Shown: piece after piece, positions 24,201 through 32,854 of the stretch
Layout of the letters: each line of letters starts with the position of its first letter
Numbering within the stretch: position 1 is the first letter of the stretch
Assembly (NCBI GenBank): GCA_029931535.1
Contig: JAQPZY010001688.1
Coordinates: forward strand, 7,973,001 to 8,037,000
Source of the DNA: Margaritifera margaritifera
Lineage: Eukaryota > Mollusca > Bivalvia > Unionida > Margaritiferidae
DNA: 64,000 nt
Direction: 5' to 3'
The notes under the pieces: model-generated
Told to the model about the DNA's origin: nothing
Databases searched by the model: none
What the model saw: the letters and a program-made list of their open reading frames with translations, nothing else
Made by a program: the position numbers and the translations under genes

Positions 24201-27200
24201 CTTTGGCAGCATTTCTGAAGATCATGGTTGGCTGCAGGCCAATGCATCACCCCTTCTGGTTTTTGACCAGTAGAAGTAAACAAAAAAACAGTTTTCATGT
24301 GACAATTTTCCAATCTGCATGTACTGCCTAAAGTGTAAACCTGATAGATGATAGTGGGCAGATGGGAGTGATGCTCATCAATTTATATCTGACTGAAGTT
24401 CGGATGAAATGGAAACTATCACTACCTGTGTGGTAGCCCCAGAATGGATGCCGGAATCACCCATGTACTGGTTCTGTTGCCACATCATGGTTTGCTGCTG
24501 TTTGTCCATTGGCATGTTAGAAATGTCCATGTAGCTGGAACCTTCACCAGAGGCCACTGAAAAACATATACATCCACAATGATAGAACATTAAATAGGTA
24601 CTATACATAAATGATAGCAAATTAAAGACAAGCTACTGTTATGGCTTGTCACTGAAAATCCCAAAACTTACTCAAATCCCTCCATGCCCCCTCACCCCTT
24701 CACCGTCACCCCAAGTCAATGGGCATAATACAAAAAATATCACGTGTTTTCCTGTTGCAAGCACACACACACACATATATATATATATATAGTTTCATCA
24801 TAAAATACTGTAATTAAATTTTTTAATTTGTGTCCATCTAACCTTTCACCCCCCCCCCCCCCCCCATGGACCACAGGGGTGGGATCTACGGATGACACCC
24901 ATCTTGCAAATGGTTAACCCAAAGGCAACATAGCTACAAAGCTTCATGAATTTCTACCAAGAGGTTTAAAAAATGTCTTCATGGACAGATGGATGGATGA
25001 GGAGAGGAAATCACAACATCCCCGAACAAAGTGAAGGAATAATAACAAGGGATCCCTGGGTGGCCGAGTGGTCTAAGGCGCTCGCCTTTACAGACCACTC
25101 ACACATCTCACCACTGTCCATGTGAGTTCAAGTCTTGGCTCAAACAACATGGGTATGTGAGAGAGCTTGCCAGTCCCATGGGTTGGTGGTTCTTCCTCCA
25201 CTAAATATACTGGCTACCACATATAGCCTATTGTGTGCTGAAAAGTGTCTTTAAACCCCACAAAACCAAACCAATAATGTAAGGGTGCAAATTTCTGTTG
25301 ATGTATTTTTGTAGAGCGCATTATTGCCATAGTCAGTGTGGCAGATAACAATTAATCAGATTTATGAGGAAAGGTACCATATTAAATTGCTAGACTGCGA
25401 TAGTTTTAATGTCCCTGTTTGGTGCACGACTGATTCTCAATTAAACATTCGTTGGATAATGGTCGGACAGATGTAAAAGGCAAGGTGAAGTTGGGGTCTA
25501 GGTATCGAAAATGTCGAAGTTGAAAGGATGCAGAGACTATTTGTGAAACCTGTTGAAGTAGTGTCATCTTTTGAAATTTTCCAGAATTGGTTATTTAAAT
25601 AGCGCACAAAATCTAGAGGGTTACACTAACCACGATGGGCGTGTATTTATAAAAGACGGTAGATATGTTTAATCCTGATTGGCTATGCTAAATAATTGGT
25701 GTTTTTTTCCCAGACGAAATTTCATGTTTTAAGTATTTCACATCGCAAAATTTAGTCAGTCCGAGCAGAATAAAGCGAAATTCTCTCGTATAAACAATTG
25801 TTCAAGGGACAGGTGTCTGAAGTTGAGGGACACCATTCTGGCGTTAGAAGTGAGCGAGTCTCGAAAGCACAAGGTATCTGCATCAATCTCATGCAATTCG
25901 TTAATATCAATATAATTATTTGTTTGAATTTATTTGTTTAAATTCGTACACCAATTTTCTTGATATGAGTATAACTATTTGTTTGAATTAATTTGTCTGA
26001 ATTCATAAAACAATTTTCTTGAGGAGTTTGATGAATTGTTTGAATTTGTCGTCTTGATTGTTATAGGAATCATGTATTCGAAGAATTTCATGCATTACTT
26101 TATTTGATACGAGTTGCGAGAATCTATGTGAATTTACCTGTCTTAAATGATATGAATCATGTATGCTAAAGAGCTGAGTGACTATTCACTACCACTAATA
26201 TAGTTAAGCCATAAAGTGCATTTCATTGATTCATCTGTATAATTAAGACGTGAACTGATAAATCGAACACCTGCTGGACACCAATGATAGCACCTGTAGC
26301 ACGCACAAACTGTTATGTTCCATTGATGTTAGAGTGAGTTAGAGATGAAATAGCCCTTAGAAAGTACATTAATCTTCTGAAACTAAGTTTGTTTATCATC
26401 TGTGAGGTTTGGCCTGAGAGGACCTGTTAGCCTTTGGCATCTGTTTGAATTCCGATAGGACAATATCTAATGTAATGATAGTGGGGTAATGTTCTACTCC
26501 CCAGAAGGAAATCTGACAGAATATTTAGGCTGCTTCTTTGTTTATTTTAAAATGGGAAAATAGCTCCACCCACCCATCCATCGATACACGTATACGTATC
26601 CACTTAGCGGGTAGAGAGAACAGGCATCACATACTAAGTTTGATGACCGAAAATAGGCTGGATAAGAGAGAGAGAAGCAAAGGGGAGAACATCAACCCTG
26701 ACATGTCAGCAACATGGAATTGGGAGTGACCAGCAACAACAAGGTTACGCAGGCATGCTGGGCAATTGATTCAATTGTTCACTCGATTTCATGATGAACT
26801 TTGTCTTGCGATATAAACAGATTAGCTAATTACATTTTTGTTGAAATTCGGTAATTGATTTCTAAAAGAAGTGTATCTTTCAAATGTCATGTACAATTTT
26901 CATTTTGTTTTATGTAATTTTATTAAATTGTTATATGTCACATACAGGGGCTCGTGTTATTCTATTCTATATCTCTGCTCAGATCTCTATTTATTCCATC
27001 TATAAATTTCATATTTTATTTTATGATTTACTCGTTTCGGGCAATAACACAGAGGTCGATCATCCTCTAGATAATGATAACCAACCAAATCGTACATCTT
27101 TTACAAGAGGTGCATAACAAATAATAACAGGAGTCCCTTGAAGGGACTGACACTCTACTAGGCAAAAAGAATTCCCAGGAATGCAAGATAAAACCATTTC

Positions 27201-30200
27201 CTACTTTAACTGCCGAGTGTTGAAGCCATCTCAGATATTCTTCAGCGAGAACAAGATTTCAAATTAGCTGCTGTGGTGGACATTTTCGATGTCAGATTGG
27301 CACCGTTTTCATTTCGGACAAACTAGACATCATTATAAGTCTTTTGGTGAAAACCCCATATCATAATGATCATCCATTCAGTGGGAGTAGTGACAACAAG
27401 ATTTTCAAGACAGCTGTTATGTCAGTCATATTGGATGTATTACTGGCACTATTTTCATTTAAGACCAAATAGGTATCATAAAAAGTCTATTGGTGAAAAC
27501 TCCATGTTGATAAAGCCATCCATTTGGGAGGAGTCGAGATAACAATAGTTTCAAGTTAGCCATCACAGTGGCCATATTGAGGGTTAATCATTTTCATTTA
27601 GGACTAACTAGCAGACACCATAAAAACTCTTCTGATGAAAACCCCATGACAAAATGACTTTCCATTTAAGAGGAGTATTGAAAACAAGATTTTCAAGAAT
27701 GCAGCATATTGGATGTCAGATCAGCACCATTTTAATTTAGGATCAAGAAAACATTATAAGAAGTCTTTCAGTGAAAAACCCATGCTGATATGATCATTAA
27801 TTCAGGAGAAGCAGTGACAAGATTTTCAAGCTGGTCACTATGGCAGTCATATTAGACATCAGATCAGCACCATTTTCATTTATGACTAACTAGACATCAT
27901 AAGAAGTCTTCTGGTGAAAAGACCATGTCAATGTGACTTTCCATTCAGGAGTAGTGATAACAAAATTTTCAAGAGGGCCATGGTGTCTGCCATATTGGAC
28001 ATCAGATCAGCACCATTTTCACTTACATGTAGGACCAACAAGACATCAGAAGTTTTTTTTAGTGAAAACCTCATGTTGATACAACCATCCATTCAGGAGA
28101 AGTAGCGTAGTGATAACAAGATCTTCAAGATGGCCACTGTGTGGTGGCCATATTGGATGTCAGATTGGCACTATTTTCATTTAAGACCAACTGGACATCG
28201 TATGAAGTCTTTTGGTGAAAACCCCAAATTAATATGCTTTCTGTTCAGAGTTGCAAAAACTATATTTTCAAGATGGCTGCCATGATGGCCATATTGGAAT
28301 TCAGATCAACACAATTATTATTTTGGACCAACTAGACATCATAAGGAGTCTTTTAGTGAAAACCCCATGTTGATATTACGATCCATTAGGAGGCGTAGCG
28401 ATAACAAAATTTCCAAGATGGCCACTGTGGCAGCCATATTGGATGTCCAAGTAGCACCATTTTCATTTAGGACAAACTAGAGCATGGGATGAGCGTGTAT
28501 AAAGCTTCATGGCAATCCTCCATGTAATTTAGGAGGAGCAGCAATAACAAATTTGTGTTAACATACAGACAGACAACGAACCCAAGACCATCCCATAGCT
28601 CTTCTGGTCTAAGAGCAGTAGAGCTAATACAACAAATAAACAATTAACTGAATGGTCAAAATAGTGATTCACTGTGGTTGCTGAACAAAGATTCCTTTCA
28701 ACTCCAGAGATACAATGACTTAAAAACATGTTGGAAATCATTTCTAGACAAGTTTTAACTTGAGATTAAAGCCATTGCAAATACAGTACAAGTTTTGATG
28801 AAACCGCTGCTGGGAGAGCCCATAATTTGTACTCATTTGGGAACATTATGTATGTATAGATAATTTATTGTCTGAATAAATGACACATTTATACAAAAAT
28901 AACTTGTGTATACAGAAACACTCTCTTGCTGTGTAAGGTGAAGTTCAGAGAAGTAGGAATCCATATAATAAACCTTTTACTCTTTGTACCTTTTCACTTT
29001 TGACAATAATTCACATTCAGTAACACTGTATGCTAATGTTTAAAATTGTCATTGCACCATGTAACCACAATAAATTTGAAAATGTAGTTTGGGGATTGGG
29101 GTGGAGAATGAAAGGGGTCAAAGTTGTTTAAATTATGTAATACTTGTCTGCTATTATTGCATTACTATCTCTTTTCCTGGTAGTAGTATCCAGTCCAAGG
29201 TAAATATTTCCTCCATCCAATTAGTACAGTCCTACCCACTTATATCAATATCACTTATGTTGACAAACCGCCTATGTCAACAAAAAAGCAAAGTCCCGGT
29301 CCCCTGGTCTAATGTAACTACCAAATTTGTCATGCTTATGTCTATGTAGAGATAAAAAAACAAATATATGTCAACAGAAGCCCTATGTCCCAGCTTGAAC
29401 AAATCCTTCGTTTTCTGATCATTTATGTCGACAAACTGCCAGTTCCGACCCATACTTTGTTCTACAATTATTTGATGTTGCCACCAGGCTTTAATGTTGC
29501 AGTCGGATTAACAAACAGACATTTGTTTAGTCCTCCAAAGCTGGCCTTTCAAAGCAACTTCAATAACGCATGCACCCTTCATCAAAGCAAGCCAGCTACA
29601 ATCTTAAATAAAAACAATGAACCCTTCATCAAAGGAAGTCATCATCAAGCTTGAATAAAAGCAATGGAATCTGATTGATTGTTGCATATTCCAAAGTGAT
29701 TGGTGATTGAAACACATTTATTGTGCCATGAAAGTTTCCTTTTCTGCAGAAAGATATGTAACTTTATTTATGCTTATGATGGTTACCAACGACAGCATAA
29801 AAATGCAAAATCTACTTGTGATTAAGCCTTCTTTTTTTAAAAAAAAATGCCATTGAATGTTTTACGATCTGAGAGAATTAATAACTTGTTGATAGGTTTT
29901 CATTTCCCTAATAATAGTCTCAACCCCTTGGTAGCCTCAGTAAGATGATTACAATTGTTGGCTTAGGCCAGGGGTGTCAAACTCATTTGCTATGGCGGGT
30001 CAGATTTGATATAAATAATAATAAATAATAATAATAAATAATGTGTCTGGCGAGCCGTATGTTTAATACCCTTTCCTCAGGCTGACCAAAATCTAGGCCA
30101 ATTTAAGTACATGTAGCATTTAAATAACAACTATACAGCTTCGTGTCACTGGCAACAATGAATATCGTAGTGAATTGTTTAGTTACACATGCTGGTTGAC

Positions 30201-30869
30201 AATGGGATATAGATTAAATGAGGACTACCATTTTTTAATAAGTGTTTTCTAACAGGATGTGACCGATACATGAATTTTCCAACATGTGAGCTATACTCAA
30301 ATTCATGGATTTTTCATATAATGTACTTAACGCTTATGGATTTTATAACACGAAGGTAACAAAAATGTAAGTTATCAATAAACAAGTGTATTTCACACTA
30401 GTTTTGTCTTCATTTACTCAAAATTTCCATGGTTTATTTTCTCAAAGTGTAAATCCTACTCCATGATGACAGGTCAACCCTTACAGACGAATTTCACTTG
30501 AGAAATTTGCTTTTTTTCAGCCCCCTCCCCTCCCACCCAGCCAACCCAACACTTATCTTGACATCTGCTTATGTTGACAATCTTGCCTCAGACCTGATGA
30601 TGTCAACATAAACGGGTAGGACTGTAATTGGAGGTCTAGAATATAAAAACATGATCCCAGCCTGATACCTTAGTCAACTGGCATTAGTGTAATGACAATT
30701 TCTTGATGAAAAGAATAAAGTTTCTACAAAATCGCAAGGCAGAAAATGGCCTGCCATATTTCTCATTCAACAAGACATTGCAGGTGTAACTAAAATCAGA
30801 CTGGAAATAAATTTGTTACTACTTACTTGCTCTGGTAGGACCACTACTGTTCATCTGGTAGGCACTCAT
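4484..30869 (-). CDS. CTNNB1: beta-catenin (armadillo), 5' two-thirds of the gene, 9 exons, 3' end outside window
   Basis: Joining 30827-30869, 24426-24556, 21794-21929, 21165-21352, 18754-19058, 18260-18461, 8393-8537, 6034-6137 and 4484-4690 gives 1461 nt, 487 codons, with every phase matching and GT/AG borders throughout. Visible parts are a variable N-terminus, the beta-TrCP degron [10 protein letters not shown] (48-57) with the CK1 serine at 61, the alpha-catenin-binding helix (about 100-166) and the armadillo repeats from about 167 on. Lys335 (in NQESK) and Lys458 (in NLRNK) correspond to human K312 and K435, which contact TCF; Tyr165 corresponds to Y142. Known role: Wnt-regulated co-activator of TCF/LEF in the nucleus and cadherin/alpha-catenin linker at junctions. 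The last armadillo repeats and the C-terminal transactivation domain should lie left of base 1; I found no further exon in 1-4483. The intact degron and alpha-catenin region argue for true beta-catenin rather than an adhesion-only paralogue. Confidence 0.97.
5330..5478 (-). mobile_element. degenerate tRNA-derived SINE (family B)
   Basis: On the minus strand it opens GGGAGCTGC and has a box-B-like GGTTTGAATCC, followed by a GGGCAAGGCACTTTAC tail. Related copies are at 32945-33062, 49227-49330 and 54962-55122. Box A is poor. It sits in the intron between exons 8 and 9. Confidence 0.55.
6034..6137 (-). CDS. CTNNB1: beta-catenin exon, residues 384-418, armadillo repeat
   Basis: Acceptor ATATTCCAG, donor GTT|GTAAGT. 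It encodes [20 protein letters not shown] and ends DAATKV. The GTT codon could be read as intron, but including it keeps phase 0 and aligns with the human K-Q-E-G-M-E stretch. It is 104 nt. Confidence 0.96.
6160..7735 (+). mobile_element. tandem-repeat element, family 2, second copy
   Basis: At least four monomers at 7130-7690 share the GGTCAAATTCTG, CATCATTTGTAC, TGAAAGCCCTTCATG and GCTTTCTGTCAAA blocks with 1040-2400. A degenerate monomer lies at 6230-6370. The ends are unclear; the right side reads CCAGGGGAGCTAAAA near 7696-7710. A poly-T run at 7021-7042 lies inside. Confidence 0.55.
7782..7986. repeat. three-copy 69 bp tandem repeat
   Basis: ATACTTTCCATTATTGTAGC starts at 7782, 7851 and 7920, so the unit is 69 bp, about three copies with few differences. 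Because 69 is a multiple of three, the plus strand shows an artificial repeating frame. It lies in a beta-catenin intron, antisense, and is not coding. Confidence 0.9.
8393..8537 (-). CDS. CTNNB1: beta-catenin exon, residues 336-384, armadillo repeats
   Basis: Acceptor GTCTTGCAG, donor G|GTGAGT. It begins [20 protein letters not shown] and ends KPSIVEAG. It is 145 nt, phase 0 in and phase 1 out. The intron before it is 9.7 kb, the largest here, enlarged by a DIRS retrotransposon and an hAT-like element. Confidence 0.97.
9170..9246. repeat. (AT)n microsatellite
   Basis: Uninterrupted AT dinucleotides of about 75 bp in the large beta-catenin intron. The flanks (8538-10940) are AT-rich with no recognised gene or exon. 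Confidence 0.97.
10943..11300. repeat. DIRS left terminal block with internal complementary region
   Basis: 10943-11012 is the reverse complement of about 11199-11262, around the shared ATGTAATACTTACCTGTCAC / GTGACAGGTAAGTAC pair. The part between (11013-11155) is the inverse of the right end. 11265-11300 (AATAACTTACCTGTCGCTAT) is the inverse of 16498-16535. The arrangement resembles the DIRS internal complementary region thought to template circle closure. Confidence 0.75.
11470..12450 (-). pseudogene. DIRS tyrosine recombinase remnant
   Basis: Minus-strand reading across frames shows [10 protein letters not shown] near 12220 (a recombinase core motif) and [13 protein letters not shown] near 11570-11605, the conserved H-x-x-R box with the ATSWA that DIRS recombinases share. 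Stops fall in the downstream part, one at about 11477, and the expected Tyr near the C-terminus is not in frame. Known role of the family is site-specific integration of the circular DNA copy. Dead here. Confidence 0.75.
12450..13018 (-). pseudogene. DIRS RNase H domain and connection to recombinase
   Basis: Minus strand carries [18 protein letters not shown] (RNase H core with its Asp and the GG turn), then, after a frame change, [11 protein letters not shown] and [10 protein letters not shown], which are the usual spacer motifs between RNase H and recombinase in DIRS polyproteins. Several frames are needed to read it through. Confidence 0.75.
13018..14068 (-). pseudogene. DIRS reverse transcriptase, catalytically broken
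   Basis: Segments in order: [22 protein letters not shown] and [14 protein letters not shown] (13772-14068), then a frame change, [13 protein letters not shown] and [12 protein letters not shown], a stop at 13563-13565, then [15 protein letters not shown] and [10 protein letters not shown] (about 13445-13470). In active relatives the first catalytic Asp sits at the Y of SIYLQD and an Asp pair sits at the IN of YFINW, so all three acidic residues appear lost. Fingers and palm layout is otherwise typical. Confidence 0.85.
14069..15748 (-). pseudogene. DIRS gag-like ORF remnant
   Basis: A probable start at 15748 opens a Cys/His-rich N-terminus ([17 protein letters not shown], then [12 protein letters not shown]), resembling the Cys-rich start of DIRS-type ORF1 proteins. 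Then come a tandem-repeat segment and a basic, Pro-rich end ([11 protein letters not shown]) near 14100-14150. Several stops separate the parts. Order relative to RT and the DIRS ends supports gag; sequence alone would not. Confidence 0.55.
15240..15540 (-). repeat. 102-105 bp tandem repeat inside gag
   Basis: The landmark ATCGCACTC(A/G)AACCC occurs at 15274, 15376 and 15481, i.e. unit lengths of 102 and 105 bp, about 2.7 copies. Both are multiples of three, so the repeat adds 34-35 residues per unit ([14 protein letters not shown]) and keeps frame. Confidence 0.85.
16365..16545. repeat. DIRS right inverted terminal repeat
   Basis: Its reverse complement (from AATAACTTACCTGTCACTAT through GGAAAGACCTCGTCC and GCATCAACCCAGTCTGATCT) repeats 10995-11155 with only scattered differences. 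The match breaks off near 16365 (CATTCTTTTC). Confidence 0.9.
16837..18207 (-). mobile_element. hAT-type DNA transposon, copy 1 (1.37 kb)
   Basis: Perfect 15 bp terminal inverted repeats CAGAGATGCTGCCAG (16837-16851) and CTGGCAGCATCTCTG (18193-18207), flanked by the 6 bp direct repeat AAAATG. Internal minus-strand fragments include [16 protein letters not shown] (in 17193-17399) and, across frames at about 17000-17130, a [15 protein letters not shown] stretch like the hAT dimerisation domain. Non-autonomous: internal deletions and stops. Lies in the 9.7 kb intron. Confidence 0.85.
18260..18461 (-). CDS. CTNNB1: beta-catenin exon, residues 268-335, armadillo repeats, ends at the TCF-contact lysine
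   Basis: Acceptor TTTGCAG, donor AAA|GTAAGC. The codon split with the previous exon is a serine before [16 protein letters not shown]. The exon ends NQESK, with Lys335 equal to human K312, one of the two charged TCF contacts. The 202 nt length matches my memory of the human exon. The 292 bp intron 18462-18753 upstream is the shortest in the gene. Confidence 0.97.
18754..19058 (-). CDS. CTNNB1: beta-catenin exon, residues 167-268, first armadillo repeats
   Basis: Acceptor CTCCTGTAG, donor AG|GTCAGT. It starts [20 protein letters not shown] and includes [15 protein letters not shown] and GTLHNLSHH, both characteristic of beta-catenin armadillo repeats 1-3. At 305 nt it plus the preceding 188 nt exon total 493 nt, which equals the sum of human exons 4 and 5 as I recall them, but with the internal boundary moved. 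Ends in phase 2. Confidence 0.97.
19694..20811 (-). mobile_element. pogo/Tigger-like DNA transposon, decayed
   Basis: Inverted ends CAGTCAAACCTGTC at 19694 and its complement ending at 20811, each flanked by TA as in Tc1/mariner-pogo insertions. The subterminal regions repeat the motif GGTGACC several times. On the minus strand near 20410-20480, [20 protein letters not shown] matches the CENP-B/Tigger N-terminal helix-turn-helix start. The rest of the transposase is missing. It lies in the intron between the 188 and 305 nt exons. Confidence 0.75.
21165..21352 (-). CDS. CTNNB1: beta-catenin exon, residues 104-166, alpha-catenin-binding segment
   Basis: Acceptor ATGTTAG, donor CAG|GTAATG. It contains [19 protein letters not shown] and ends NLINYQ, near-identical to human residues that form the alpha-catenin-binding helix. 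Tyr165 matches Y142. Length 188 nt, phase 0 at the 3' end. Confidence 0.97.
21794..21929 (-). CDS. CTNNB1: beta-catenin exon, residues 59-103, CK1 priming serine
   Basis: Acceptor CTCTTCAG, donor G|GTATGC. It begins APSISSK, so Ser61 is the equivalent of human S45, the CK1 priming site. An acidic linker ([13 protein letters not shown]) and FTQEQVD follow, aligning with the human acidic linker and FTQEQVADID. Ends in phase 1. Confidence 0.95.
22600..23048 (+). mobile_element. Helentron-like array fragment (family 1)
   Basis: About three core monomers (CAAGTCATAAGAAGTCATTA, GACCATCCATTCAGGAGG, CATTTTCATTTAGGACCAAC) followed by the start of the family tail, broken at 23048 by the hAT copy. The expected 5' end is missing. 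Confidence 0.7.
23049..24217 (-). mobile_element. hAT-type DNA transposon, copy 2
   Basis: Ends are degenerate versions of the copy 1 repeats (CAGAGATGCTGTCAA at 23049, TTGGCAGCATTTCTG at 24203-24217). The interior matches copy 1 over its first 400 bp. Minus strand at about 23230-23375 reads [13 protein letters not shown], a stop, NTIHTKMRN, a stop, then a [14 protein letters not shown] stretch: the hAT C-terminal dimerisation domain, interrupted by two stops. No clear target duplication. In the intron between exons 2 and 3. Confidence 0.85.
24426..24556 (-). CDS. CTNNB1: beta-catenin exon, residues 15-58, GSK3 part of the degron
   Basis: Acceptor TTTTTCAG before 24556; the donor G|GTAGT follows 24426. 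The exon encodes a Met/Gln-rich stretch and then [13 protein letters not shown]. Ser49, Ser53 and Thr57 match human S33, S37 and T41, the GSK3 sites read by beta-TrCP. The first codon is completed across the splice junction and becomes a second in-frame Met (M15). Ends in phase 0. Confidence 0.95.
25048..25275 (+). mobile_element. tRNA-Leu-like SINE (family A)
   Basis: The head GGGATCCCTGGGTGGCCGAG continues GTGGTCTAAGGCGCTCGCC, a Leu/Ser-type box A. A weak box B (GAGTTCAAGTC) and a conserved body ending CACCA/CTAAATATACTGGC and GTGTGCTGAAAAGTGTC follow. Same family at 46578-46773, 59741-59981 and 61266-61510. Not a tRNA gene: no acceptor or T-stem pairing is kept. In the first beta-catenin intron. 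Confidence 0.85.
25280..27130. other. first-intron sequence with TATA- and CCAAT-like motifs, unassigned
   Basis: It holds ATTGG boxes near 25678 and 25696, a TATTTATAAAAG at about 25645 and a CACAAG|GTATCTG donor-like site near 25876, then a loose repeat of about 70 bp with ATTTGTTTGAATT (25915-26050). It could be an alternative promoter or first exon on the plus strand, or an old retroelement end. I see no coding gene. Confidence 0.25.
27131..28627 (+). mobile_element. Helentron-like element (family 1), both ends present
   Basis: The 5' end GAGTCCCTTGAAGGGACTGA (with a short palindrome) leads to CACTCTACT(A/G)GGC, then the AATTCCAGGAAT...TTCTTCAGCG leader. About eight core monomers of 140-155 bp follow, then the unique tail (GGACAAACTAGAGCATGGGA...CATGTAATTTAGGAGGAGC...) and GCAGTAGAGCTAA at 28627. 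CTCTACTGG near the start is inverse to CCAGTAGAG near the end, and CTAA fits a Helitron-type CTRR terminus. No Rep/helicase, so non-autonomous. Confidence 0.75.
29227..30624. mobile_element. TA-flanked DNA transposon, pogo/mariner-type ends
   Basis: Inverted ends CAGTCCTACCC(A/G) at 29227-29238 and ending at 30624, each next to TA. The motif TATGT(T/C)(G/A)ACA is repeated in both orientations near each end (about 29256, 29272, 29367, 29427, 30569, 30600), as for transposase-binding subterminal repeats. No transposase could be read. It contains a fragment of another element at 29969-30070. Confidence 0.7.
29969..30070. mobile_element. hAT-type terminus fragment nested in the TA element
   Basis: CCAGGGGTGTCAAACTCATT followed by a GCGGGTC block is a widespread hAT terminal sequence in animal genomes, as I recall it. 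A (TAA)n stretch and GTCTGGCGAGCCGTATG follow. The other end was not seen. Confidence 0.45.
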
Positions 30870-30899
30870 AGTCGTTACGTTTTGTCTGACTTGCTGGCT
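30827..30899 (-). CDS. CTNNB1: beta-catenin start-codon exon (30 nt 5'UTR plus residues 1-14)
   Basis: An acceptor TTTCAG precedes 30899 and a strong donor GTAAGT follows 30827. The ATG at 30869-30867 has A at -3. It opens [14 protein letters not shown] and ends with one base of codon 15. The human start exon likewise carries only a few codons and ends in the same phase, as I recall. Because an acceptor lies upstream, a further 5'UTR exon and the promoter must lie to the right; I could not find them. The 30 nt of UTR are open in frame, so the start rests on protein position and Kozak context. Confidence 0.85.
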
Positions 30900-32540
30900 C
30901 TGAAATTACAAAATGGAATTCTTATAAGACACCCCAAAAAGTTATTTACAAAACGTTTTTTGTTCTTCATTATTATATTTGCCAAAGAAATGGAAGTCTT
31001 GAAAATCTTCCTGGTTCAGCTCAGATGTGGCATTTGACTGGCCATTACCATAACAGAAAATAAAAATGCTGCCTCCAATAATTACATACTGTGTAATACA
31101 CAGGGTCCTCCAGAAATGATTTCCATTCCTTATTTTTTTAATAAAACTTCATATGTATCGATATGTACTGCTACCAAGCAGACCATTTTGAGAACCCATG
31201 TAATACTGTCATAGTGTCAACATGATTTTCCGAGTCTGCAAGTTTTTATTTTAATAAATAACATGTTCTATCAACTGAGTTTCTCCTTATTATGGGAAAA
31301 AATAAGACAGATTATGTACATGACCATTGTAGGAGACAAGAGTTTGCAGATTAAAGTAAGTAATGAACAACTTTTACAGATGGATGTCAACACAAATGTT
31401 TGGTGAGTACTATAGGCAATAATATAGTAGTCCCTTCAGAATACCTAAGCAATCACATTTGCGGCATACTGCTAAAAATTTATTAATTCCACCATCTTCC
31501 TTGTGTTTAAAGCCAAAGCGAGTCCAAACAGTACTCTTTGCCTGCCTATTGAGTAAACGATCTGGCTCAGGTTTATTCAACACAGATTGACCATAAGCCA
31601 TTACTAAAGACTGGTTATGGCGTTCTTTTATAATACCAAGTAATATTTTCAGTAAACAAAAATAGTTATATAACCAGTATATCTAATACACAGTTGGGGA
31701 TTAAATATCAATAGAGAAAACTGAACTGATATGAATTGTGATACATTAGTGTACCGATTTATTTCTATACCCCTAATACAGACCTGCCAACCCTAACAAG
31801 ACTTTCTCTGAAAGGCAGTCAATATTATTCTACAAGTTAAACCAATTTTCAGGAAGGTGTGACACAATATCATGCACTGCTATTGTCAACTTTGGAAAAC
31901 ATGCATTTAAACAGTTAAGTGTGATCTGAGGCTGATGCAGTGAAGGAAAGCATTAAGTTCAACTAAAACATTTATAAAGTATGCTTAGACTTTAATTACC
32001 TAAACTACAGTTTCACAAACCCCATGGAGCTTAATGGCTTCTTGCTTATTCTCCCAACCTTTCAGTTGATTTGAATTTCACATGGTGAATTATCTCTCCC
32101 GCCATGACATACTCAAATCAACACATGATGTCCAATTAATGTACTTGTTGCCTTTCCTCCTTTTTTTCCCCAAGAATCTGAATATTCCTTTTTATACTTA
32201 TGTACTGATTCTTTTTCATTTGCAACATGTATTTGTTCATTGGATGCCATTTTTAGAAAATGCTATATATGCAACAGCTTGACAATGCAGGCATTTTGCA
32301 TAACAAATAAAGGCAGTTTAAAGCGTCTAAGTTACTCCTGTAAAGTTTAACTGGTTCAGTGACAAACTCCACTGAATCTAATATGATACCTGGATCCGGA
32401 TCAAACATGGGCAAGCCAGTATCCAGATTTTATTGCAACGATTGTATTTTCATAATTTTTGCTATTATTCTGCAAGTCTGTAATTTAAGGGACTTGCAGT
32501 AAAATCGTAAGCAGTAAAATCTTAAGGGTTGGCAGGTCTG
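30900..32540. other. sequence upstream of the start exon, no gene recognised
   Basis: Lies 5' of the beta-catenin start exon, so it is intron if a non-coding first exon exists further right. No CpG-rich stretch, exon or repeat was recognised. Confidence 0.5.
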
Positions 32541-32645
<105 letters not shown>

Positions 32646-32854
32646 TGCAGCAGGGGAAGGAAAAAAAAAGACAAAAATGCAAATTCCCCCACTTTTAACT
32701 CCATATTCCACCCACCCCATCACCTAGTACTGATCTCCACCCCCAGATAAGTGATCTTGGAGTCATAATTCAAAATCCATTACATGTATGGTCTGGTCAT
32801 AAAGTATTTTAAAATGCTAGTGTAATTTAATTTTGTTTATATTTTACCTATTAC

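Noticed and set aside
25048..25130. tRNA gene on the plus strand (also 49227, 54962 minus, 59741 minus and 61266)
   Set aside because: Box A and sometimes box B are present, but stems do not close and the copies carry shared non-tRNA bodies and tails, so they are SINEs.
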